Of a DNA stretch of 53,383 bases, positions 15,955 through 24,235 are shown one piece after another (within the stretch, counting starts at the first letter, position 1; every line of letters starts with the position of its first letter). The stretch spans positions 1 through 53,383 of the forward strand of contig CAMASH010000015.1 of NCBI GenBank assembly GCA_945860745.1, read 5' to 3'. The stretch comes from Chthoniobacter flavus. Its GTDB lineage: Bacteria > Verrucomicrobiota > Verrucomicrobiia > Chthoniobacterales > Terrimicrobiaceae. The notes beneath the pieces were generated by a model. The model did not search any database. It saw only the letters and a program-made list of their open reading frames with translations, and was not told where the DNA came from. A program made the position numbers and the translations under genes.

Positions 15955-16716
15955 TTAGCGCCCCGCTGATTTCAAGACAGAGGCAAACGGGATTTCCTTT
16001 GCCCCGGCCGGTTTGCGAAAAACGAAATCTCCCGCACCCAGCCAGGGATTAAGATTCCAACCTGAAAATTCCACCACCGTGCGCGGGAAGTTTGGCTGGT
16101 CGGTAAAAGTCATCGCGATACGCCGGGGCAGTGTCCGCGCGGCCGTCTCGATCCAGATTTCCCAATTCACACCCGGAGAGCGGAAGGCCAGATGTTCGCA
16201 AGCCGTGCCATCCACCATGGACGGGCCAACCACCACCGCACTGGTGAGTCCGCGCGTGAGGATGCGGTAGGGATCGCTGTACAGCAGGGGCGCCGAAGCG
16301 AAACGGATGCCGGTCTCGTCCCGGAGGCCGGCCAGCATGGCATCAATCGTCGCCGGGGCTTTGGCTACGGAGAAGACCTTGGTGCCGGGAGCGAAAGCCG
16401 AGGCGGTTGCCCCGTCGTAATAGAAATCGAAAGCCGGCGCATCACCGCCAAGACGGGCGCGGAGTTTGTCCGGGCGCTGGACCGCGATCTCACCGGTCGA
16501 AAATAGCGTCAAAAATTGTCCGGTGACCGCCGGAATTTCCAAAATGCTGTGGGACCGGCAGGTGAACTTCTTCGCGCCCGCCAGGGTCGCGCTCATGCGC
16601 TTGAGCGGTTCGAGCGCCTTGGGATCAAGGGCGGAGGGAGTTTCCGCGGCCCGAAGGGCTGGGGCTGCAAGCAGGACGGTGAAAAGGGAGGCTTTGAGGA
16701 AATGACGGATTTTCAT
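15955..16716 (-). CDS. DUF2092 family periplasmic protein
   Basis: A 253-residue secreted protein of the DUF2092 family, which has a LolA/LppX-like fold by family knowledge, but no proven function. The start MKIRHFLKASLFTVLLAAP at 16716 gives a signal peptide cleaved near ALRAA-ET. Typical wording follows: PLKRMSATLAGAKKFTCRS, RPDKLRARLGGDA, DFYYDGATASAFAPGTKVFSVAKAP and WEIWIETAARTLPRRIAMTF. These proteins are usually found beside small Gly-rich lipoproteins or secreted proteins, as here. A longer in-frame ATG upstream would put residues ahead of the signal and was rejected. Confidence 0.85.
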   Translation of the reverse strand: MKIRHFLKASLFTVLLAAPALRAAETPSALDPKALEPLKRMSATLAGAKKFTCRSHSILEIPAVTGQFLTLFSTGEIAVQRPDKLRARLGGDAPAFDFYYDGATASAFAPGTKVFSVAKAPATIDAMLAGLRDETGIRFASAPLLYSDPYRILTRGLTSAVVVGPSMVDGTACEHLAFRSPGVNWEIWIETAARTLPRRIAMTFTDQPNFPRTVVEFSGWNLNPWLGAGDFVFRKPAGAKEIPFASVLKSAGR

Positions 16717-16898
16717 GGCGCAACGAACCCCCCGAATAATCAACAACCCGGCTGATTGACAGCAAAAAAGCAGTCCGTCCGCTCAAATAAGCTGACTCAA
16801 GCCCGTAAAAACATCAAAATGCGGGGTCCTTCCCGCCTTGCGCAATTCGGACGCATCGGATGGGGAGTGACGGATGTCGCCGGTGCGGACGGGTTCGT

Positions 16899-17174
16899 AA
16901 GACCTGCGAGTTCCGCGCCCACGTGCGCTACGGCTTCCAAGCCCCGCCGGACCGCAAGGCGGCAATGATTTTGGGTTTCGGCGGCGGCGGGTTGGAAGTC
17001 TGGCCGAAGGACAGGTTTATCTCCTTCGGACCCTTCGACGGCAGCGATGCGGAAATCCTCGCCATCACCAAACGCCTTTTCTCCCGGGATGAGTTCCTGG
17101 CCAGGTTCGACCCCGGAGTTTTTAAAAACCGGGGCGCGCGCAGGCGTGAGGTTCAGCCCGGGACACTGAAATAA
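16899..17174 (+). pseudogene. Truncated copy of the secreted protein gene at 14510-15076
   Basis: From KTCEFRAHVRYGFQAPPDRK to the stop this matches the last 90 or so residues of the upstream secreted protein, about 75-80% identical by eye. Similarity starts abruptly at 16899 (the AAG of KTC), and no signal peptide or first half is present, so it is not a functional gene. The preceding 182 nt (16717-16898) hold nothing recognisable beyond the promoter area of the DUF2092 gene. Immediately after its stop lies a palindromic insertion element. Confidence 0.85.
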
Positions 17175-17276
17175 TACCATCTCTGCCAAGTAAATGGACT
17201 CAGAACATCGGCAGGATGCCGATGCCACGTGGCATTGGCTTCCAGCCAATGATCCAAACAAATCAAAGAGATGGTA
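17175..17276. repeat. REP/MITE-like palindromic element
   Basis: It is bounded by a perfect 10-nt inverted repeat, TACCATCTCT (17175-17184) and AGAGATGGTA (17267-17276). Inside are two perfect hairpins, CATCGGCA-GGA-TGCCGATG (17206-17224) and CATTGGCT-TCC-AGCCAATG (17233-17251), joined by the palindrome GCCACGTGGC (17224-17233). A related pair of hairpins occurs at 47709-47763. The duplicate junction to the left lacks this insert, so it arrived after the duplication or was lost there. Confidence 0.8.
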
Positions 17277-17295
17277 TAACTCACCGGGCCGAGCG

Positions 17296-18135
17296 TCAGG
17301 GGCGGGGGCGCTGCACAAGCCGGATGTTCTCGCCGTCGTTCTCCAAGCGTTCGAGAAAATAGCTCTCAACCCGTTGCGAGAGCCCGGCCGCGCTTTCACC
17401 GGCCCGGGGATGGATGATCTCACCGAGGGAAACGCGGAAGCGGACCGGGAGCGCGGCGCGGGCCAGGAGCGGGAGGTGCTTGGAGAGGTAGAGGCCCTCG
17501 CGTTCGATGAGGATGGTCTGGATCGGGGCGCCGGCCTTTCTCGCGATCACGGCGAAACTTTTTGTGAAGGGATTGAGCGAACTGCAGCGGGTGCGCGTTC
17601 CTTCCGGAAAAATGAGCAGATTCTCCCCGTCGCGGATCTTCTCCAATCCGCCCCGCACCAGGGCCAGTCCGCGATCATTGGGCACAAATCCCGCCAGACG
17701 CGACAGCCCGCCGAAGATGAGATTGCTGGCCAGATCGGCCCGCATGACGCAGACGGTGCGGGGCAGCACGGCAAGGAGGAGGAAAGCGTCAATAAGGCTC
17801 GGGTGATTCGACACGACGACCACCCCACGCAGATCCCGCAAATTTTTCCCGTCAGGCAGTTCCACCTGGATGGTCCTGATGACTCGCGCGAAGCCGAGCC
17901 AGCACCGGATGAGCCATGTGATCATCCGCTGGGCGGAATCGGGAGGAATCCGCAGCCCGGGAAACCAGGAAAGCACCAAAGCCGGCGGACTCAGGACGAC
18001 GTTCGTCAAAAAAACGAACCCCAGCGTCAGAAGCTGCCGGAGATAATCACTCGCCACCTGCCACCAGACGAACTGCGGCGCGGCGTTGCGGCCTCGAAAC
18101 AGCGGAGGGGATGATTCAACGCGGACCGGAGGCAT
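17296..18135 (-). CDS. 1-acyl-glycerol-3-phosphate-type acyltransferase of the polyene cluster
   Basis: A 279-residue PlsC-family acyltransferase. The two hallmark motifs are intact: SNHPSLIDAF (NHxxxxD, about residues 131-140) and IFPEGTRTR (about residues 194-202). A hydrophobic N-terminal region (LTLGFVFLTNVVLSPPALVLSW) should anchor it in the inner membrane. In aryl polyene and xanthomonadin clusters such enzymes acylate a lipid or join the polyene acid to a lipid head group. The gene follows the halogenase-like gene after a 57-nt gap that contains a run of ten C (minus strand) 15-24 nt upstream of the ATG. A later start, near VWWQVASDYLRQ, is possible. Confidence 0.85.
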   Translation of the reverse strand: MPPVRVESSPPLFRGRNAAPQFVWWQVASDYLRQLLTLGFVFLTNVVLSPPALVLSWFPGLRIPPDSAQRMITWLIRCWLGFARVIRTIQVELPDGKNLRDLRGVVVVSNHPSLIDAFLLLAVLPRTVCVMRADLASNLIFGGLSRLAGFVPNDRGLALVRGGLEKIRDGENLLIFPEGTRTRCSSLNPFTKSFAVIARKAGAPIQTILIEREGLYLSKHLPLLARAALPVRFRVSLGEIIHPRAGESAAGLSQRVESYFLERLENDGENIRLVQRPRP

Positions 18136-18192
18136 CCTGGCGAAAACACGGGGGGGGGGTTACAACGCGGAAAAGGATCATAACGGTTCGGA

Positions 18193-19740
18193 TCAGGCCG
18201 CCATTTTGGCCGGAACGACCGAGCGCATCGCGGCCTCGGGGGCAACCTCCGGACGGCGCCACCAGGTCCGCCAACCTTCCGTGATTTCCAGCCGGGCCCA
18301 TCCCAGCAAGGGCACCAGCAACTTCCGCATATCACCGCCACTCAAGGTGTAGCCGGCGATCAGAAAACGCCGGCCGGAATTTTTCCGACCGAGCTGGCCG
18401 CGTGCGCGCCGGCTGCGGGCCATGGCCGCAAAGCGCCGGTTGTAGGCCCGCATAAATCGGAAGACCAGGCCGGAACCGGCCTCGGCAAAAGGGGGGCAAT
18501 GAAGGGCGGCGAGTCCCTTTTGAAATGGCTTGGCCACGACTCCGATGTAGTAGAGACCAAGGTCGAAGAGAAAGGCCAGCTTCACCAGGTCGAACTCGCC
18601 CATGTATTCGTACTTGTCCTTGTAGAGAGCCTCGAACCACCGCCGGTAGCTGACCGAGAAATCACGATTGTGGCGTTGCACCGCGGCCTCCATGGGCTCG
18701 CCCCGCATTTGCTTCCCGATCAATTCGACCGCGCTGGTGGAGGTGTAGGCAATCCAATCCATGCCCGGACTGTAAAACGGATCGAGAAATGCCGCCGCGT
18801 CGCCGACCAGTACGAAGCCATCCCCCGCAAAGACCTCGCTCGCGTAGGCGAGATTCCGGCGCCAATGCATGTCCCCCTCGACGGGCTCAGCCCCGGCCAG
18901 CATCTCGCGGGCTACCGGATGGCGAAGAAGAAACGTTTTCAACCGTTCGGCCAGGGTCCCCCCGTCCCGCGGCCAGTCCACCAGACGCTGATCAAAAACC
19001 ACGCCCACACTCACGTCGCCGCCCTTGAGCGGAATCCACCAACTCCACCAGCCGTCGCCGACCACGTGATTGGTCGCCGTATTGCGCGTGCCATGAGGGG
19101 CCGCGGCCCAGGCCGGGAACTTTTCCGCCAATTCGAGTCCGTCCCAATCCTTCACGCCCTTCCACCGCCCCCAAGCCGCCGCGGTGGGGTGTTCCGTGTT
19201 GGATTTCCACCAACCCTCCTTGCGGGCCAGAAGGCAGGCCGGGCCGGACGCGTCGATGAGCCATCGGGCCTGGAAAATTTCCGTCGTTTCACCCTGGCGC
19301 ACCGTCACAGTTTGCAGGCCCCCCGCACCCAGGGTCACATCGCTCACCGTGGCCGGCCGCAGGACCCTGGCCCCCGCGGCCTCCGCCCGGCGCAGAACTT
19401 CCTCATCGAGCACCGAACGATCCACTTGAAAGGAAGGCAGCCTCACTTGGTAGCGCGGCCCGATCTCGCTGGCCTCGGGCAATGAGGTCACTTCCTCGTT
19501 GGAAAACCAAAACCGCAATCCTTGTTTGGCCAGTTGGGTCTCATTGAGAAAATGGGTCAGCCCGAGCACCCGGGTGAGAAAGAAAGCGCTGACTTCCACC
19601 GTGGCCTCGCCGACTTTGCGGGTGAAGCGCGATGACTGCTCGACCACCAGGACGCGCAGTTTCGGATTCTCGCGCAAAAGCAGCAGGGCCGAGGCACTTC
19701 CCGACAACGCGCCTCCCATCACGATCACATCGAACGGCAT
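18193..19740 (-). CDS. FAD-dependent halogenase-like oxidoreductase
   Basis: A 515-residue flavoprotein of the tryptophan-halogenase-like superfamily. The FAD-binding start is VIVMGGALSGSASALLLL with an acidic VEQ strand end. The family motif WxWxIP is visible in GDGWWSWWIPLKGG, and the second FAD motif in LVGDAAAFLDPFYSPGMDW. A Lys in the segment TQLAKQGLRFWF could correspond to the catalytic Lys of halogenases, but I cannot align it securely. The C-terminal 150 residues are a helical extension. Relatives in xanthomonadin and flexirubin clusters halogenate or hydroxylate the aryl head. It leads a two-gene minus-strand block and is divergent from the LolA-like gene. Confidence 0.82.
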   Translation of the reverse strand: MPFDVIVMGGALSGSASALLLLRENPKLRVLVVEQSSRFTRKVGEATVEVSAFFLTRVLGLTHFLNETQLAKQGLRFWFSNEEVTSLPEASEIGPRYQVRLPSFQVDRSVLDEEVLRRAEAAGARVLRPATVSDVTLGAGGLQTVTVRQGETTEIFQARWLIDASGPACLLARKEGWWKSNTEHPTAAAWGRWKGVKDWDGLELAEKFPAWAAAPHGTRNTATNHVVGDGWWSWWIPLKGGDVSVGVVFDQRLVDWPRDGGTLAERLKTFLLRHPVAREMLAGAEPVEGDMHWRRNLAYASEVFAGDGFVLVGDAAAFLDPFYSPGMDWIAYTSTSAVELIGKQMRGEPMEAAVQRHNRDFSVSYRRWFEALYKDKYEYMGEFDLVKLAFLFDLGLYYIGVVAKPFQKGLAALHCPPFAEAGSGLVFRFMRAYNRRFAAMARSRRARGQLGRKNSGRRFLIAGYTLSGGDMRKLLVPLLGWARLEITEGWRTWWRRPEVAPEAAMRSVVPAKMAA

Positions 19741-19871
19741 ACGACGAATCGTCGCACGCCGCCCACTTGCCTCAAGTTTTATTCACGCGCGCCGGACAAA
19801 AAACTGAAGCCGTTGCGGGGAAAAGAATCCGTTGCGTCGCCGGTCAAATCCGGCATTTTACCCCTCGCCCC

Positions 19872-20546
19872 ATGCGCCCTTCCATCCTGCTCCTTACGCT
19901 CCTCGTGCCGGGGGTGAGCGCCATGGCGGAAGAGATTCCGGCCGCCTCGCTGGAACCGATCAAGACGTGGATTGCGCAACAAGCCCTGGCCCACACCCTC
20001 TCCGCCGACTTCGTGCAGACGCGGCGTCTGCGGATGCTGCGCGACCCGGTCTCGCGGCCGGGCCGCTTTTGGTTTCGTGCGCCAGGGAGCTTCCGCTGGG
20101 AACTGGGCGTGCCGCCCGAAACCATCGCCCTGCGCGGGAAGGACGCGCTTTTTCTCCTCACGACCAAGACGAAAAAATTCACCCGGCAGGAAATCAGCGC
20201 ACGGGCCGCGCGGGGCGGCTTCCGCGATCTGCCTGGGATGGAGTTCCCCATGGCGCGGGACTACCCGGACTTCGCCCGGCGCTTCGAAGTCCGTCACGTC
20301 AAGGTGGACGGAAATCTCTGCACCGCCAACATCCTGCCGCTCGATCAACAAGCGCGGAAGTATCTGGAAAAGATCGAGATCGTTTTCGACACCGCGACCG
20401 GCATTCTGTCGGCATTCGAAATCGCCTTTCGCGACGGCTCGGCCCTTCGCAACGAGTTTTCCAACGTGCGGGTGAATCGTGAGATCGACCCGGCCACGTT
20501 TGACCCCGACCTCACCGGCTACACCGAGATTCGTGGGAAAGATTAA
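19872..20546 (+). CDS. LolA-like periplasmic lipid carrier
   Basis: A 224-residue secreted protein of the LolA outer-membrane lipoprotein-carrier fold. MRPSILLLTLLVPGVSAMA is the signal peptide. Typical LolA wording follows: TLSADFVQTRRLRML, SRPGRFWFRAPGSFRWEL, ALFLLTTKTKKFTRQEI, and a C-terminal IEIVFDTATGILSAFEIAF. LolA-like proteins are a standard part of aryl polyene clusters, presumably shuttling the polyene lipid across the periplasm. The ATG at 19872 was chosen because upstream in-frame sequence is not signal-like. The exporter gene starts inside its 3' end (14-nt overlap), so the two are translationally coupled. Confidence 0.87.
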   Translation: MRPSILLLTLLVPGVSAMAEEIPAASLEPIKTWIAQQALAHTLSADFVQTRRLRMLRDPVSRPGRFWFRAPGSFRWELGVPPETIALRGKDALFLLTTKTKKFTRQEISARAARGGFRDLPGMEFPMARDYPDFARRFEVRHVKVDGNLCTANILPLDQQARKYLEKIEIVFDTATGILSAFEIAFRDGSALRNEFSNVRVNREIDPATFDPDLTGYTEIRGKD

Positions 20547-22908
20547 GGTTGGCTTTGTCGTGGTCCTGGTGGCGATGGCTGGCCTCGGCCTCTCGCGCAT
20601 CAGTTTCAACGTCGATATTCTCCAGCTTCTGCCCACCCACCTCACGCAGGTTCGCGGACTCTCGCTCTTCCTCGCACACTTCGCGCTGCCGGACGAACTC
20701 CTCATCACCATCGAAGGTGACGAGGCCGCGGCGGTGGAGAAGGCGACGGGCGCGATCGCCGGTCAACTGCGCGCCCAACCAACCCTCGTGCGCAGCGTGA
20801 CGGACACCGCCCCGTGGGACTCACGCCCGGCCGATCTCACCGAACTCATTGCTTATCTCGTGCTAAACCAGCCGCCGGAAAAAATTGCCGCTCTGACCCG
20901 GGGGCTCTCGCCTGAGGAAGCCCCGGCGGCGGCCCGGGCGGCGGTGGAAACGTTGGGCGAATCCCTCAACCCGCGGGAAATTGCCCTGCTCGGCTACGAC
21001 CCCTTCGGCCTTGCGGCCTCGATCCTCGACTCCAACGTCATTCCCGAGGACATGCCGTCCGGGTTCTCCTCCGCCGACGGGTTGTTCCGCGTGATCTACC
21101 TGGAGGCGGCCGAGCCGATTCACAATTACGAAACAGCCATCGCCTGGATCGCCCGCATCCGACATTTGGCCGGGGAGGCCGTCGCCGGCCAGCCTGTCCA
21201 ACTCGGATTCACCGGACAGCCCGCCTTCGTCGCCGACATCTCCGGCACGATGAAGAAGGACATGATCTCGTCGTCCGCCGTCACCCTCATCGTGATCGGG
21301 CTGATATTCTGGCTGTGCTACCGCCGCGTAAAACCGCTGATTATTTTACTCGCCATGCTCGTCATCATTTTCCTCATTTCGATGGGGCTGGCCGGGCTTT
21401 TCCTCAAACAACTCACCATCTTCGGGGTGGGCTTCGCCTCGATCATGATTGGACTGAGTGTGGACTACGGATACCTCATCTATCAAAAGTCCCGGCACGA
21501 GCAGGGCAGCCTGCGCGACCTCCAGCGGGACGCGCTGCGAAATATTCTCTGGACCGCCGGCACGACGGCGGCGGCCTTTTTCGCGCTCAATCTCAGCAGC
21601 CTTCCCGGACTCTCCCAACTGGGCAACCTCGTCGGCATCGGCATGATCGTGGGGGCAGCCGTCATGCTCATCCTCTTCGCCCCGCTGACCCGAATCCGGA
21701 ATATTCCGCCGGCCGGGCCGACCGTCATCGAGCGCGCCTTCCGCTCGTCCGCCTTCATCCGGGGGGGAACCTGGGTGTCAGCCTCGGTTCTGGCCGCCTT
21801 GACCGCCACCTTCGCGATCAAGGGACCTCCCCCCATCGACTTCTCGGCCAACATGCTGCGTCCGCGGCAGAGCGGGGCCTACGACGCGATGGATCAACTC
21901 TATCTCAAAATCGCCGACGACCGGGGCCTGCTCAGCCTCCTCGTGACCGGGTCAAACGAGGAGGAAGTTTTCACCCGTCTGCAAAAAGCGGACGCCCAAC
22001 TGCAGTCCGCCCGAAACCGCGGCGAACTCCGGAGCTTTCACTCCGCCCTCCCCCTCTGGCCGAACCTCGGCAATCAGCGCGCAAATCTCCCGGTGTTGGG
22101 CGCTCTGGCCGGCGAGATACCCCGCCTCGAACGCACGCTCGGCGAGTCCGGATTCGCCCCGGAAGCCTCCGGCCTGACCCGCGCCGTGTTCGAACAATGG
22201 GCCGCCTGGAAAAATCTCCCGCCACCCCTCTGGCCGGGCAACAGCGCGAGCGAGTGGATTCTCCGCCGCACCGCCAGCCGCACCGGCGCGGAAGTGGTCG
22301 CGCTGGGTGTGGTCCGCCCGGAACCCGGCCGCGCGGATCAACTCGTGCGCGAGATTCAGACCACCGGAGTCTACCTCGTCAGTTGGGATCAGCTCGGCGC
22401 GGAGTTGCGGCGGGTCGTGCCGGACGAGTTCTTCAAACTCGTCGGCGGCCTCCTCCTGATCGTGATCGTGCTTCTTCTCATCGGCTTCCGCAGCGTCCGC
22501 GACGTCGGGCTGCTGGTTTTCACCATGGCGCTGGTGTTTCTCGCACTGGTCGGCGCGATGAGCCTTTTTGGCCTGAGTTGGAATCTCTTCAATCTGGCCG
22601 CTCTGCTACTGCTTCTCGGCACCGGGATTGACTACGGCATCCTCATGCTCCTGGCCCTGCGCCGCAACGGCGGGAACATCCCGGAGGCCCAGCGTTCGAT
22701 TGGCCTGGTTATTTTCCTCTGCGCTTCCGCCGCGGCGGCCGGATTTGGCTCCATCGGCTGGGCCAACAACCGTGGCCTGGCCAGCCTCGGCATCACCTGT
22801 GCCATCGGCCTGGCCCTCGACGCCCTCATCTCGATCTTCCTCCTCCCCGTCTTCTGGCGCATCTGTCACCCGCGCCAATCGGCGATCACGTCCGATCGCC
22901 CCGTTTAA
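20533..22908 (+). CDS. MMPL/RND-family exporter
   Basis: A 791-residue inner-membrane transporter of the RND superfamily (MMPL type). It has one N-terminal helix, a large periplasmic loop, five more helices (about residues 250-400), a second loop and six C-terminal helices. Conserved features are IGLSVDYGYLIYQKSRHE in the first half and GTGIDYGILMLLALRRNG in the second, containing the Asp-Tyr pair used in proton relay. The GTG at 20533 (VGKIKVGFVVV) is preferred because it places the first helix at the very N-terminus. It is the likely exporter of the polyene lipid, coupled to LolA. Its 3' end overlaps the convergent AMP-ligase gene by 23 nt. Confidence 0.88.
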   Translation: MGKIKVGFVVVLVAMAGLGLSRISFNVDILQLLPTHLTQVRGLSLFLAHFALPDELLITIEGDEAAAVEKATGAIAGQLRAQPTLVRSVTDTAPWDSRPADLTELIAYLVLNQPPEKIAALTRGLSPEEAPAAARAAVETLGESLNPREIALLGYDPFGLAASILDSNVIPEDMPSGFSSADGLFRVIYLEAAEPIHNYETAIAWIARIRHLAGEAVAGQPVQLGFTGQPAFVADISGTMKKDMISSSAVTLIVIGLIFWLCYRRVKPLIILLAMLVIIFLISMGLAGLFLKQLTIFGVGFASIMIGLSVDYGYLIYQKSRHEQGSLRDLQRDALRNILWTAGTTAAAFFALNLSSLPGLSQLGNLVGIGMIVGAAVMLILFAPLTRIRNIPPAGPTVIERAFRSSAFIRGGTWVSASVLAALTATFAIKGPPPIDFSANMLRPRQSGAYDAMDQLYLKIADDRGLLSLLVTGSNEEEVFTRLQKADAQLQSARNRGELRSFHSALPLWPNLGNQRANLPVLGALAGEIPRLERTLGESGFAPEASGLTRAVFEQWAAWKNLPPPLWPGNSASEWILRRTASRTGAEVVALGVVRPEPGRADQLVREIQTTGVYLVSWDQLGAELRRVVPDEFFKLVGGLLLIVIVLLLIGFRSVRDVGLLVFTMALVFLALVGAMSLFGLSWNLFNLAALLLLLGTGIDYGILMLLALRRNGGNIPEAQRSIGLVIFLCASAAAAGFGSIGWANNRGLASLGITCAIGLALDALISIFLLPVFWRICHPRQSAITSDRPV

Positions 22909-24235
22909 TTTTTCCGCTGGCCGTCAGGGGAATCGCCTCCACGAAACGAAAATCCCCCGGAATTTTGTAGCGGGCCAGGGCCGCGCGGCAGCAGGCCACG
23001 AGCGAGGCAATCGACGGGGGCCGGGAAGGATCGACCGCCACCAGTTCCGCCACCGGCACCGCGCCAACCCTGGGATGGGGCCGGCCGCTCACCCGCGCCG
23101 CGCGAATCTCCGGGTGCTCGCAGAGGACGGCCTCGACTTCCTCGGGGAAGCATTTCAATCCCGCGACGTTGATGACCGAGTGACTCCGGCCCCTAAGGTA
23201 GAGATAGCCGTTGCTATCCACCCGGCCCAAATCGCCCGTGCGGAACCATCCGTCCTCAAGGACCGCGGCCCGGGGCCGCCACGGATCGAGATAAGCGTCG
23301 AAAAGACCGGGTCCGCGCAGGAACAACTCCCCGTCACGCAGATCCACTGCGAAATCCGGCAGCGGTTTGCCAATCGACTCCGGCTTCTCCCGTCCCGCGT
23401 CGAGATTGAGGATCGGCAAACCGGCCTCAATGATACCGAAGCCCTGCGAAAGCGGAACGTGGTAGCGCGTTTCGAAAGCCCGCGCCGTGGCCACCGGCAG
23501 CGCCGCCGCGGTGGAAACCGCCAGTCGCAGGGTTGGCCACGGCAGACCCGAACCTTCCACCCCGAGCAGGCCGTGATGAAATGGCGCACCGTAGAGCACC
23601 GTGCCGCCCCGCGCTCTCGCCGCCGCCAGCACATCCTCGGCGAGATGCGAGGTCACCACCACCGTCGTCGCTCCCTGCAAGAGATACAGCATGATCGACA
23701 CCGCAAAGTGATGGGCCATGGGCAGCATCCACACCACGCGATCCGCGGGCCCGATTTGCAATCCCCGATTGGCGGCGGCGATCCGCGCCAGCAGGGTCTC
23801 ATGGGAAATCACCACGCCTTTGCTGCGCGCCGTCGTGCCGGAACTGAAGCGAATCAACGCCGGATTTAACGCGGCCAGAGCGGCCTCGGCAAAGGCCGGC
23901 TCGCCCTCCCGCACCACCTCCCGCACCGCACCGTCGGCCTCAACGATGGCACCCGTGACCGTGCGCCGGATGACTTCTTCCTGCTCGCGCGCGCACAACT
24001 CGTCCGCAATCGGCACCAGACATTTTCCCGCCCGCACAATGGCCAGCGCCTGCACGATATGTTGGACACCATTCGGACACCGCAGCCCGATGCGGGAGGC
24101 CCGCAGGGTCTCGAAGCGACGCGCGGCGGCGTCAACCATTTCGAAGAGACGCCCGTAGGAAATTTCCTCCTCTCCGCAAATCACGGCGATGGTCCGGCGA
24201 TCCGCCCCGGCCATGATGTGCTCGACGATATTCAC
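22886..24235 (-). CDS. AMP-dependent acyl/aryl ligase
   Basis: A 449-residue member of the ANL (acyl-CoA synthetase/adenylation) superfamily. Core motifs are FSSGTTARSKGVVISH (P-loop-like A3, about residues 155-170), QGFGIIEAGLP (A5), GWFRTGDLGRVDSNGYLYL (A7) and RGRSHSVINVAGLK (A8). The C-terminal ASGKIKR holds the expected catalytic Lys. It would activate a carboxylic acid, plausibly the aryl starter, and load it onto an ACP. The GTG start at 24235 overlaps the stop of the upstream flavoprotein (GTGA). It is shorter than most aryl-CoA ligases because the N-terminal part is trimmed. It is the third gene of the ACP, flavoprotein and ligase operon. Confidence 0.87.
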   Translation of the reverse strand: MNIVEHIMAGADRRTIAVICGEEEISYGRLFEMVDAAARRFETLRASRIGLRCPNGVQHIVQALAIVRAGKCLVPIADELCAREQEEVIRRTVTGAIVEADGAVREVVREGEPAFAEAALAALNPALIRFSSGTTARSKGVVISHETLLARIAAANRGLQIGPADRVVWMLPMAHHFAVSIMLYLLQGATTVVVTSHLAEDVLAAARARGGTVLYGAPFHHGLLGVEGSGLPWPTLRLAVSTAAALPVATARAFETRYHVPLSQGFGIIEAGLPILNLDAGREKPESIGKPLPDFAVDLRDGELFLRGPGLFDAYLDPWRPRAAVLEDGWFRTGDLGRVDSNGYLYLRGRSHSVINVAGLKCFPEEVEAVLCEHPEIRAARVSGRPHPRVGAVPVAELVAVDPSRPPSIASLVACCRAALARYKIPGDFRFVEAIPLTASGKIKRGDRT

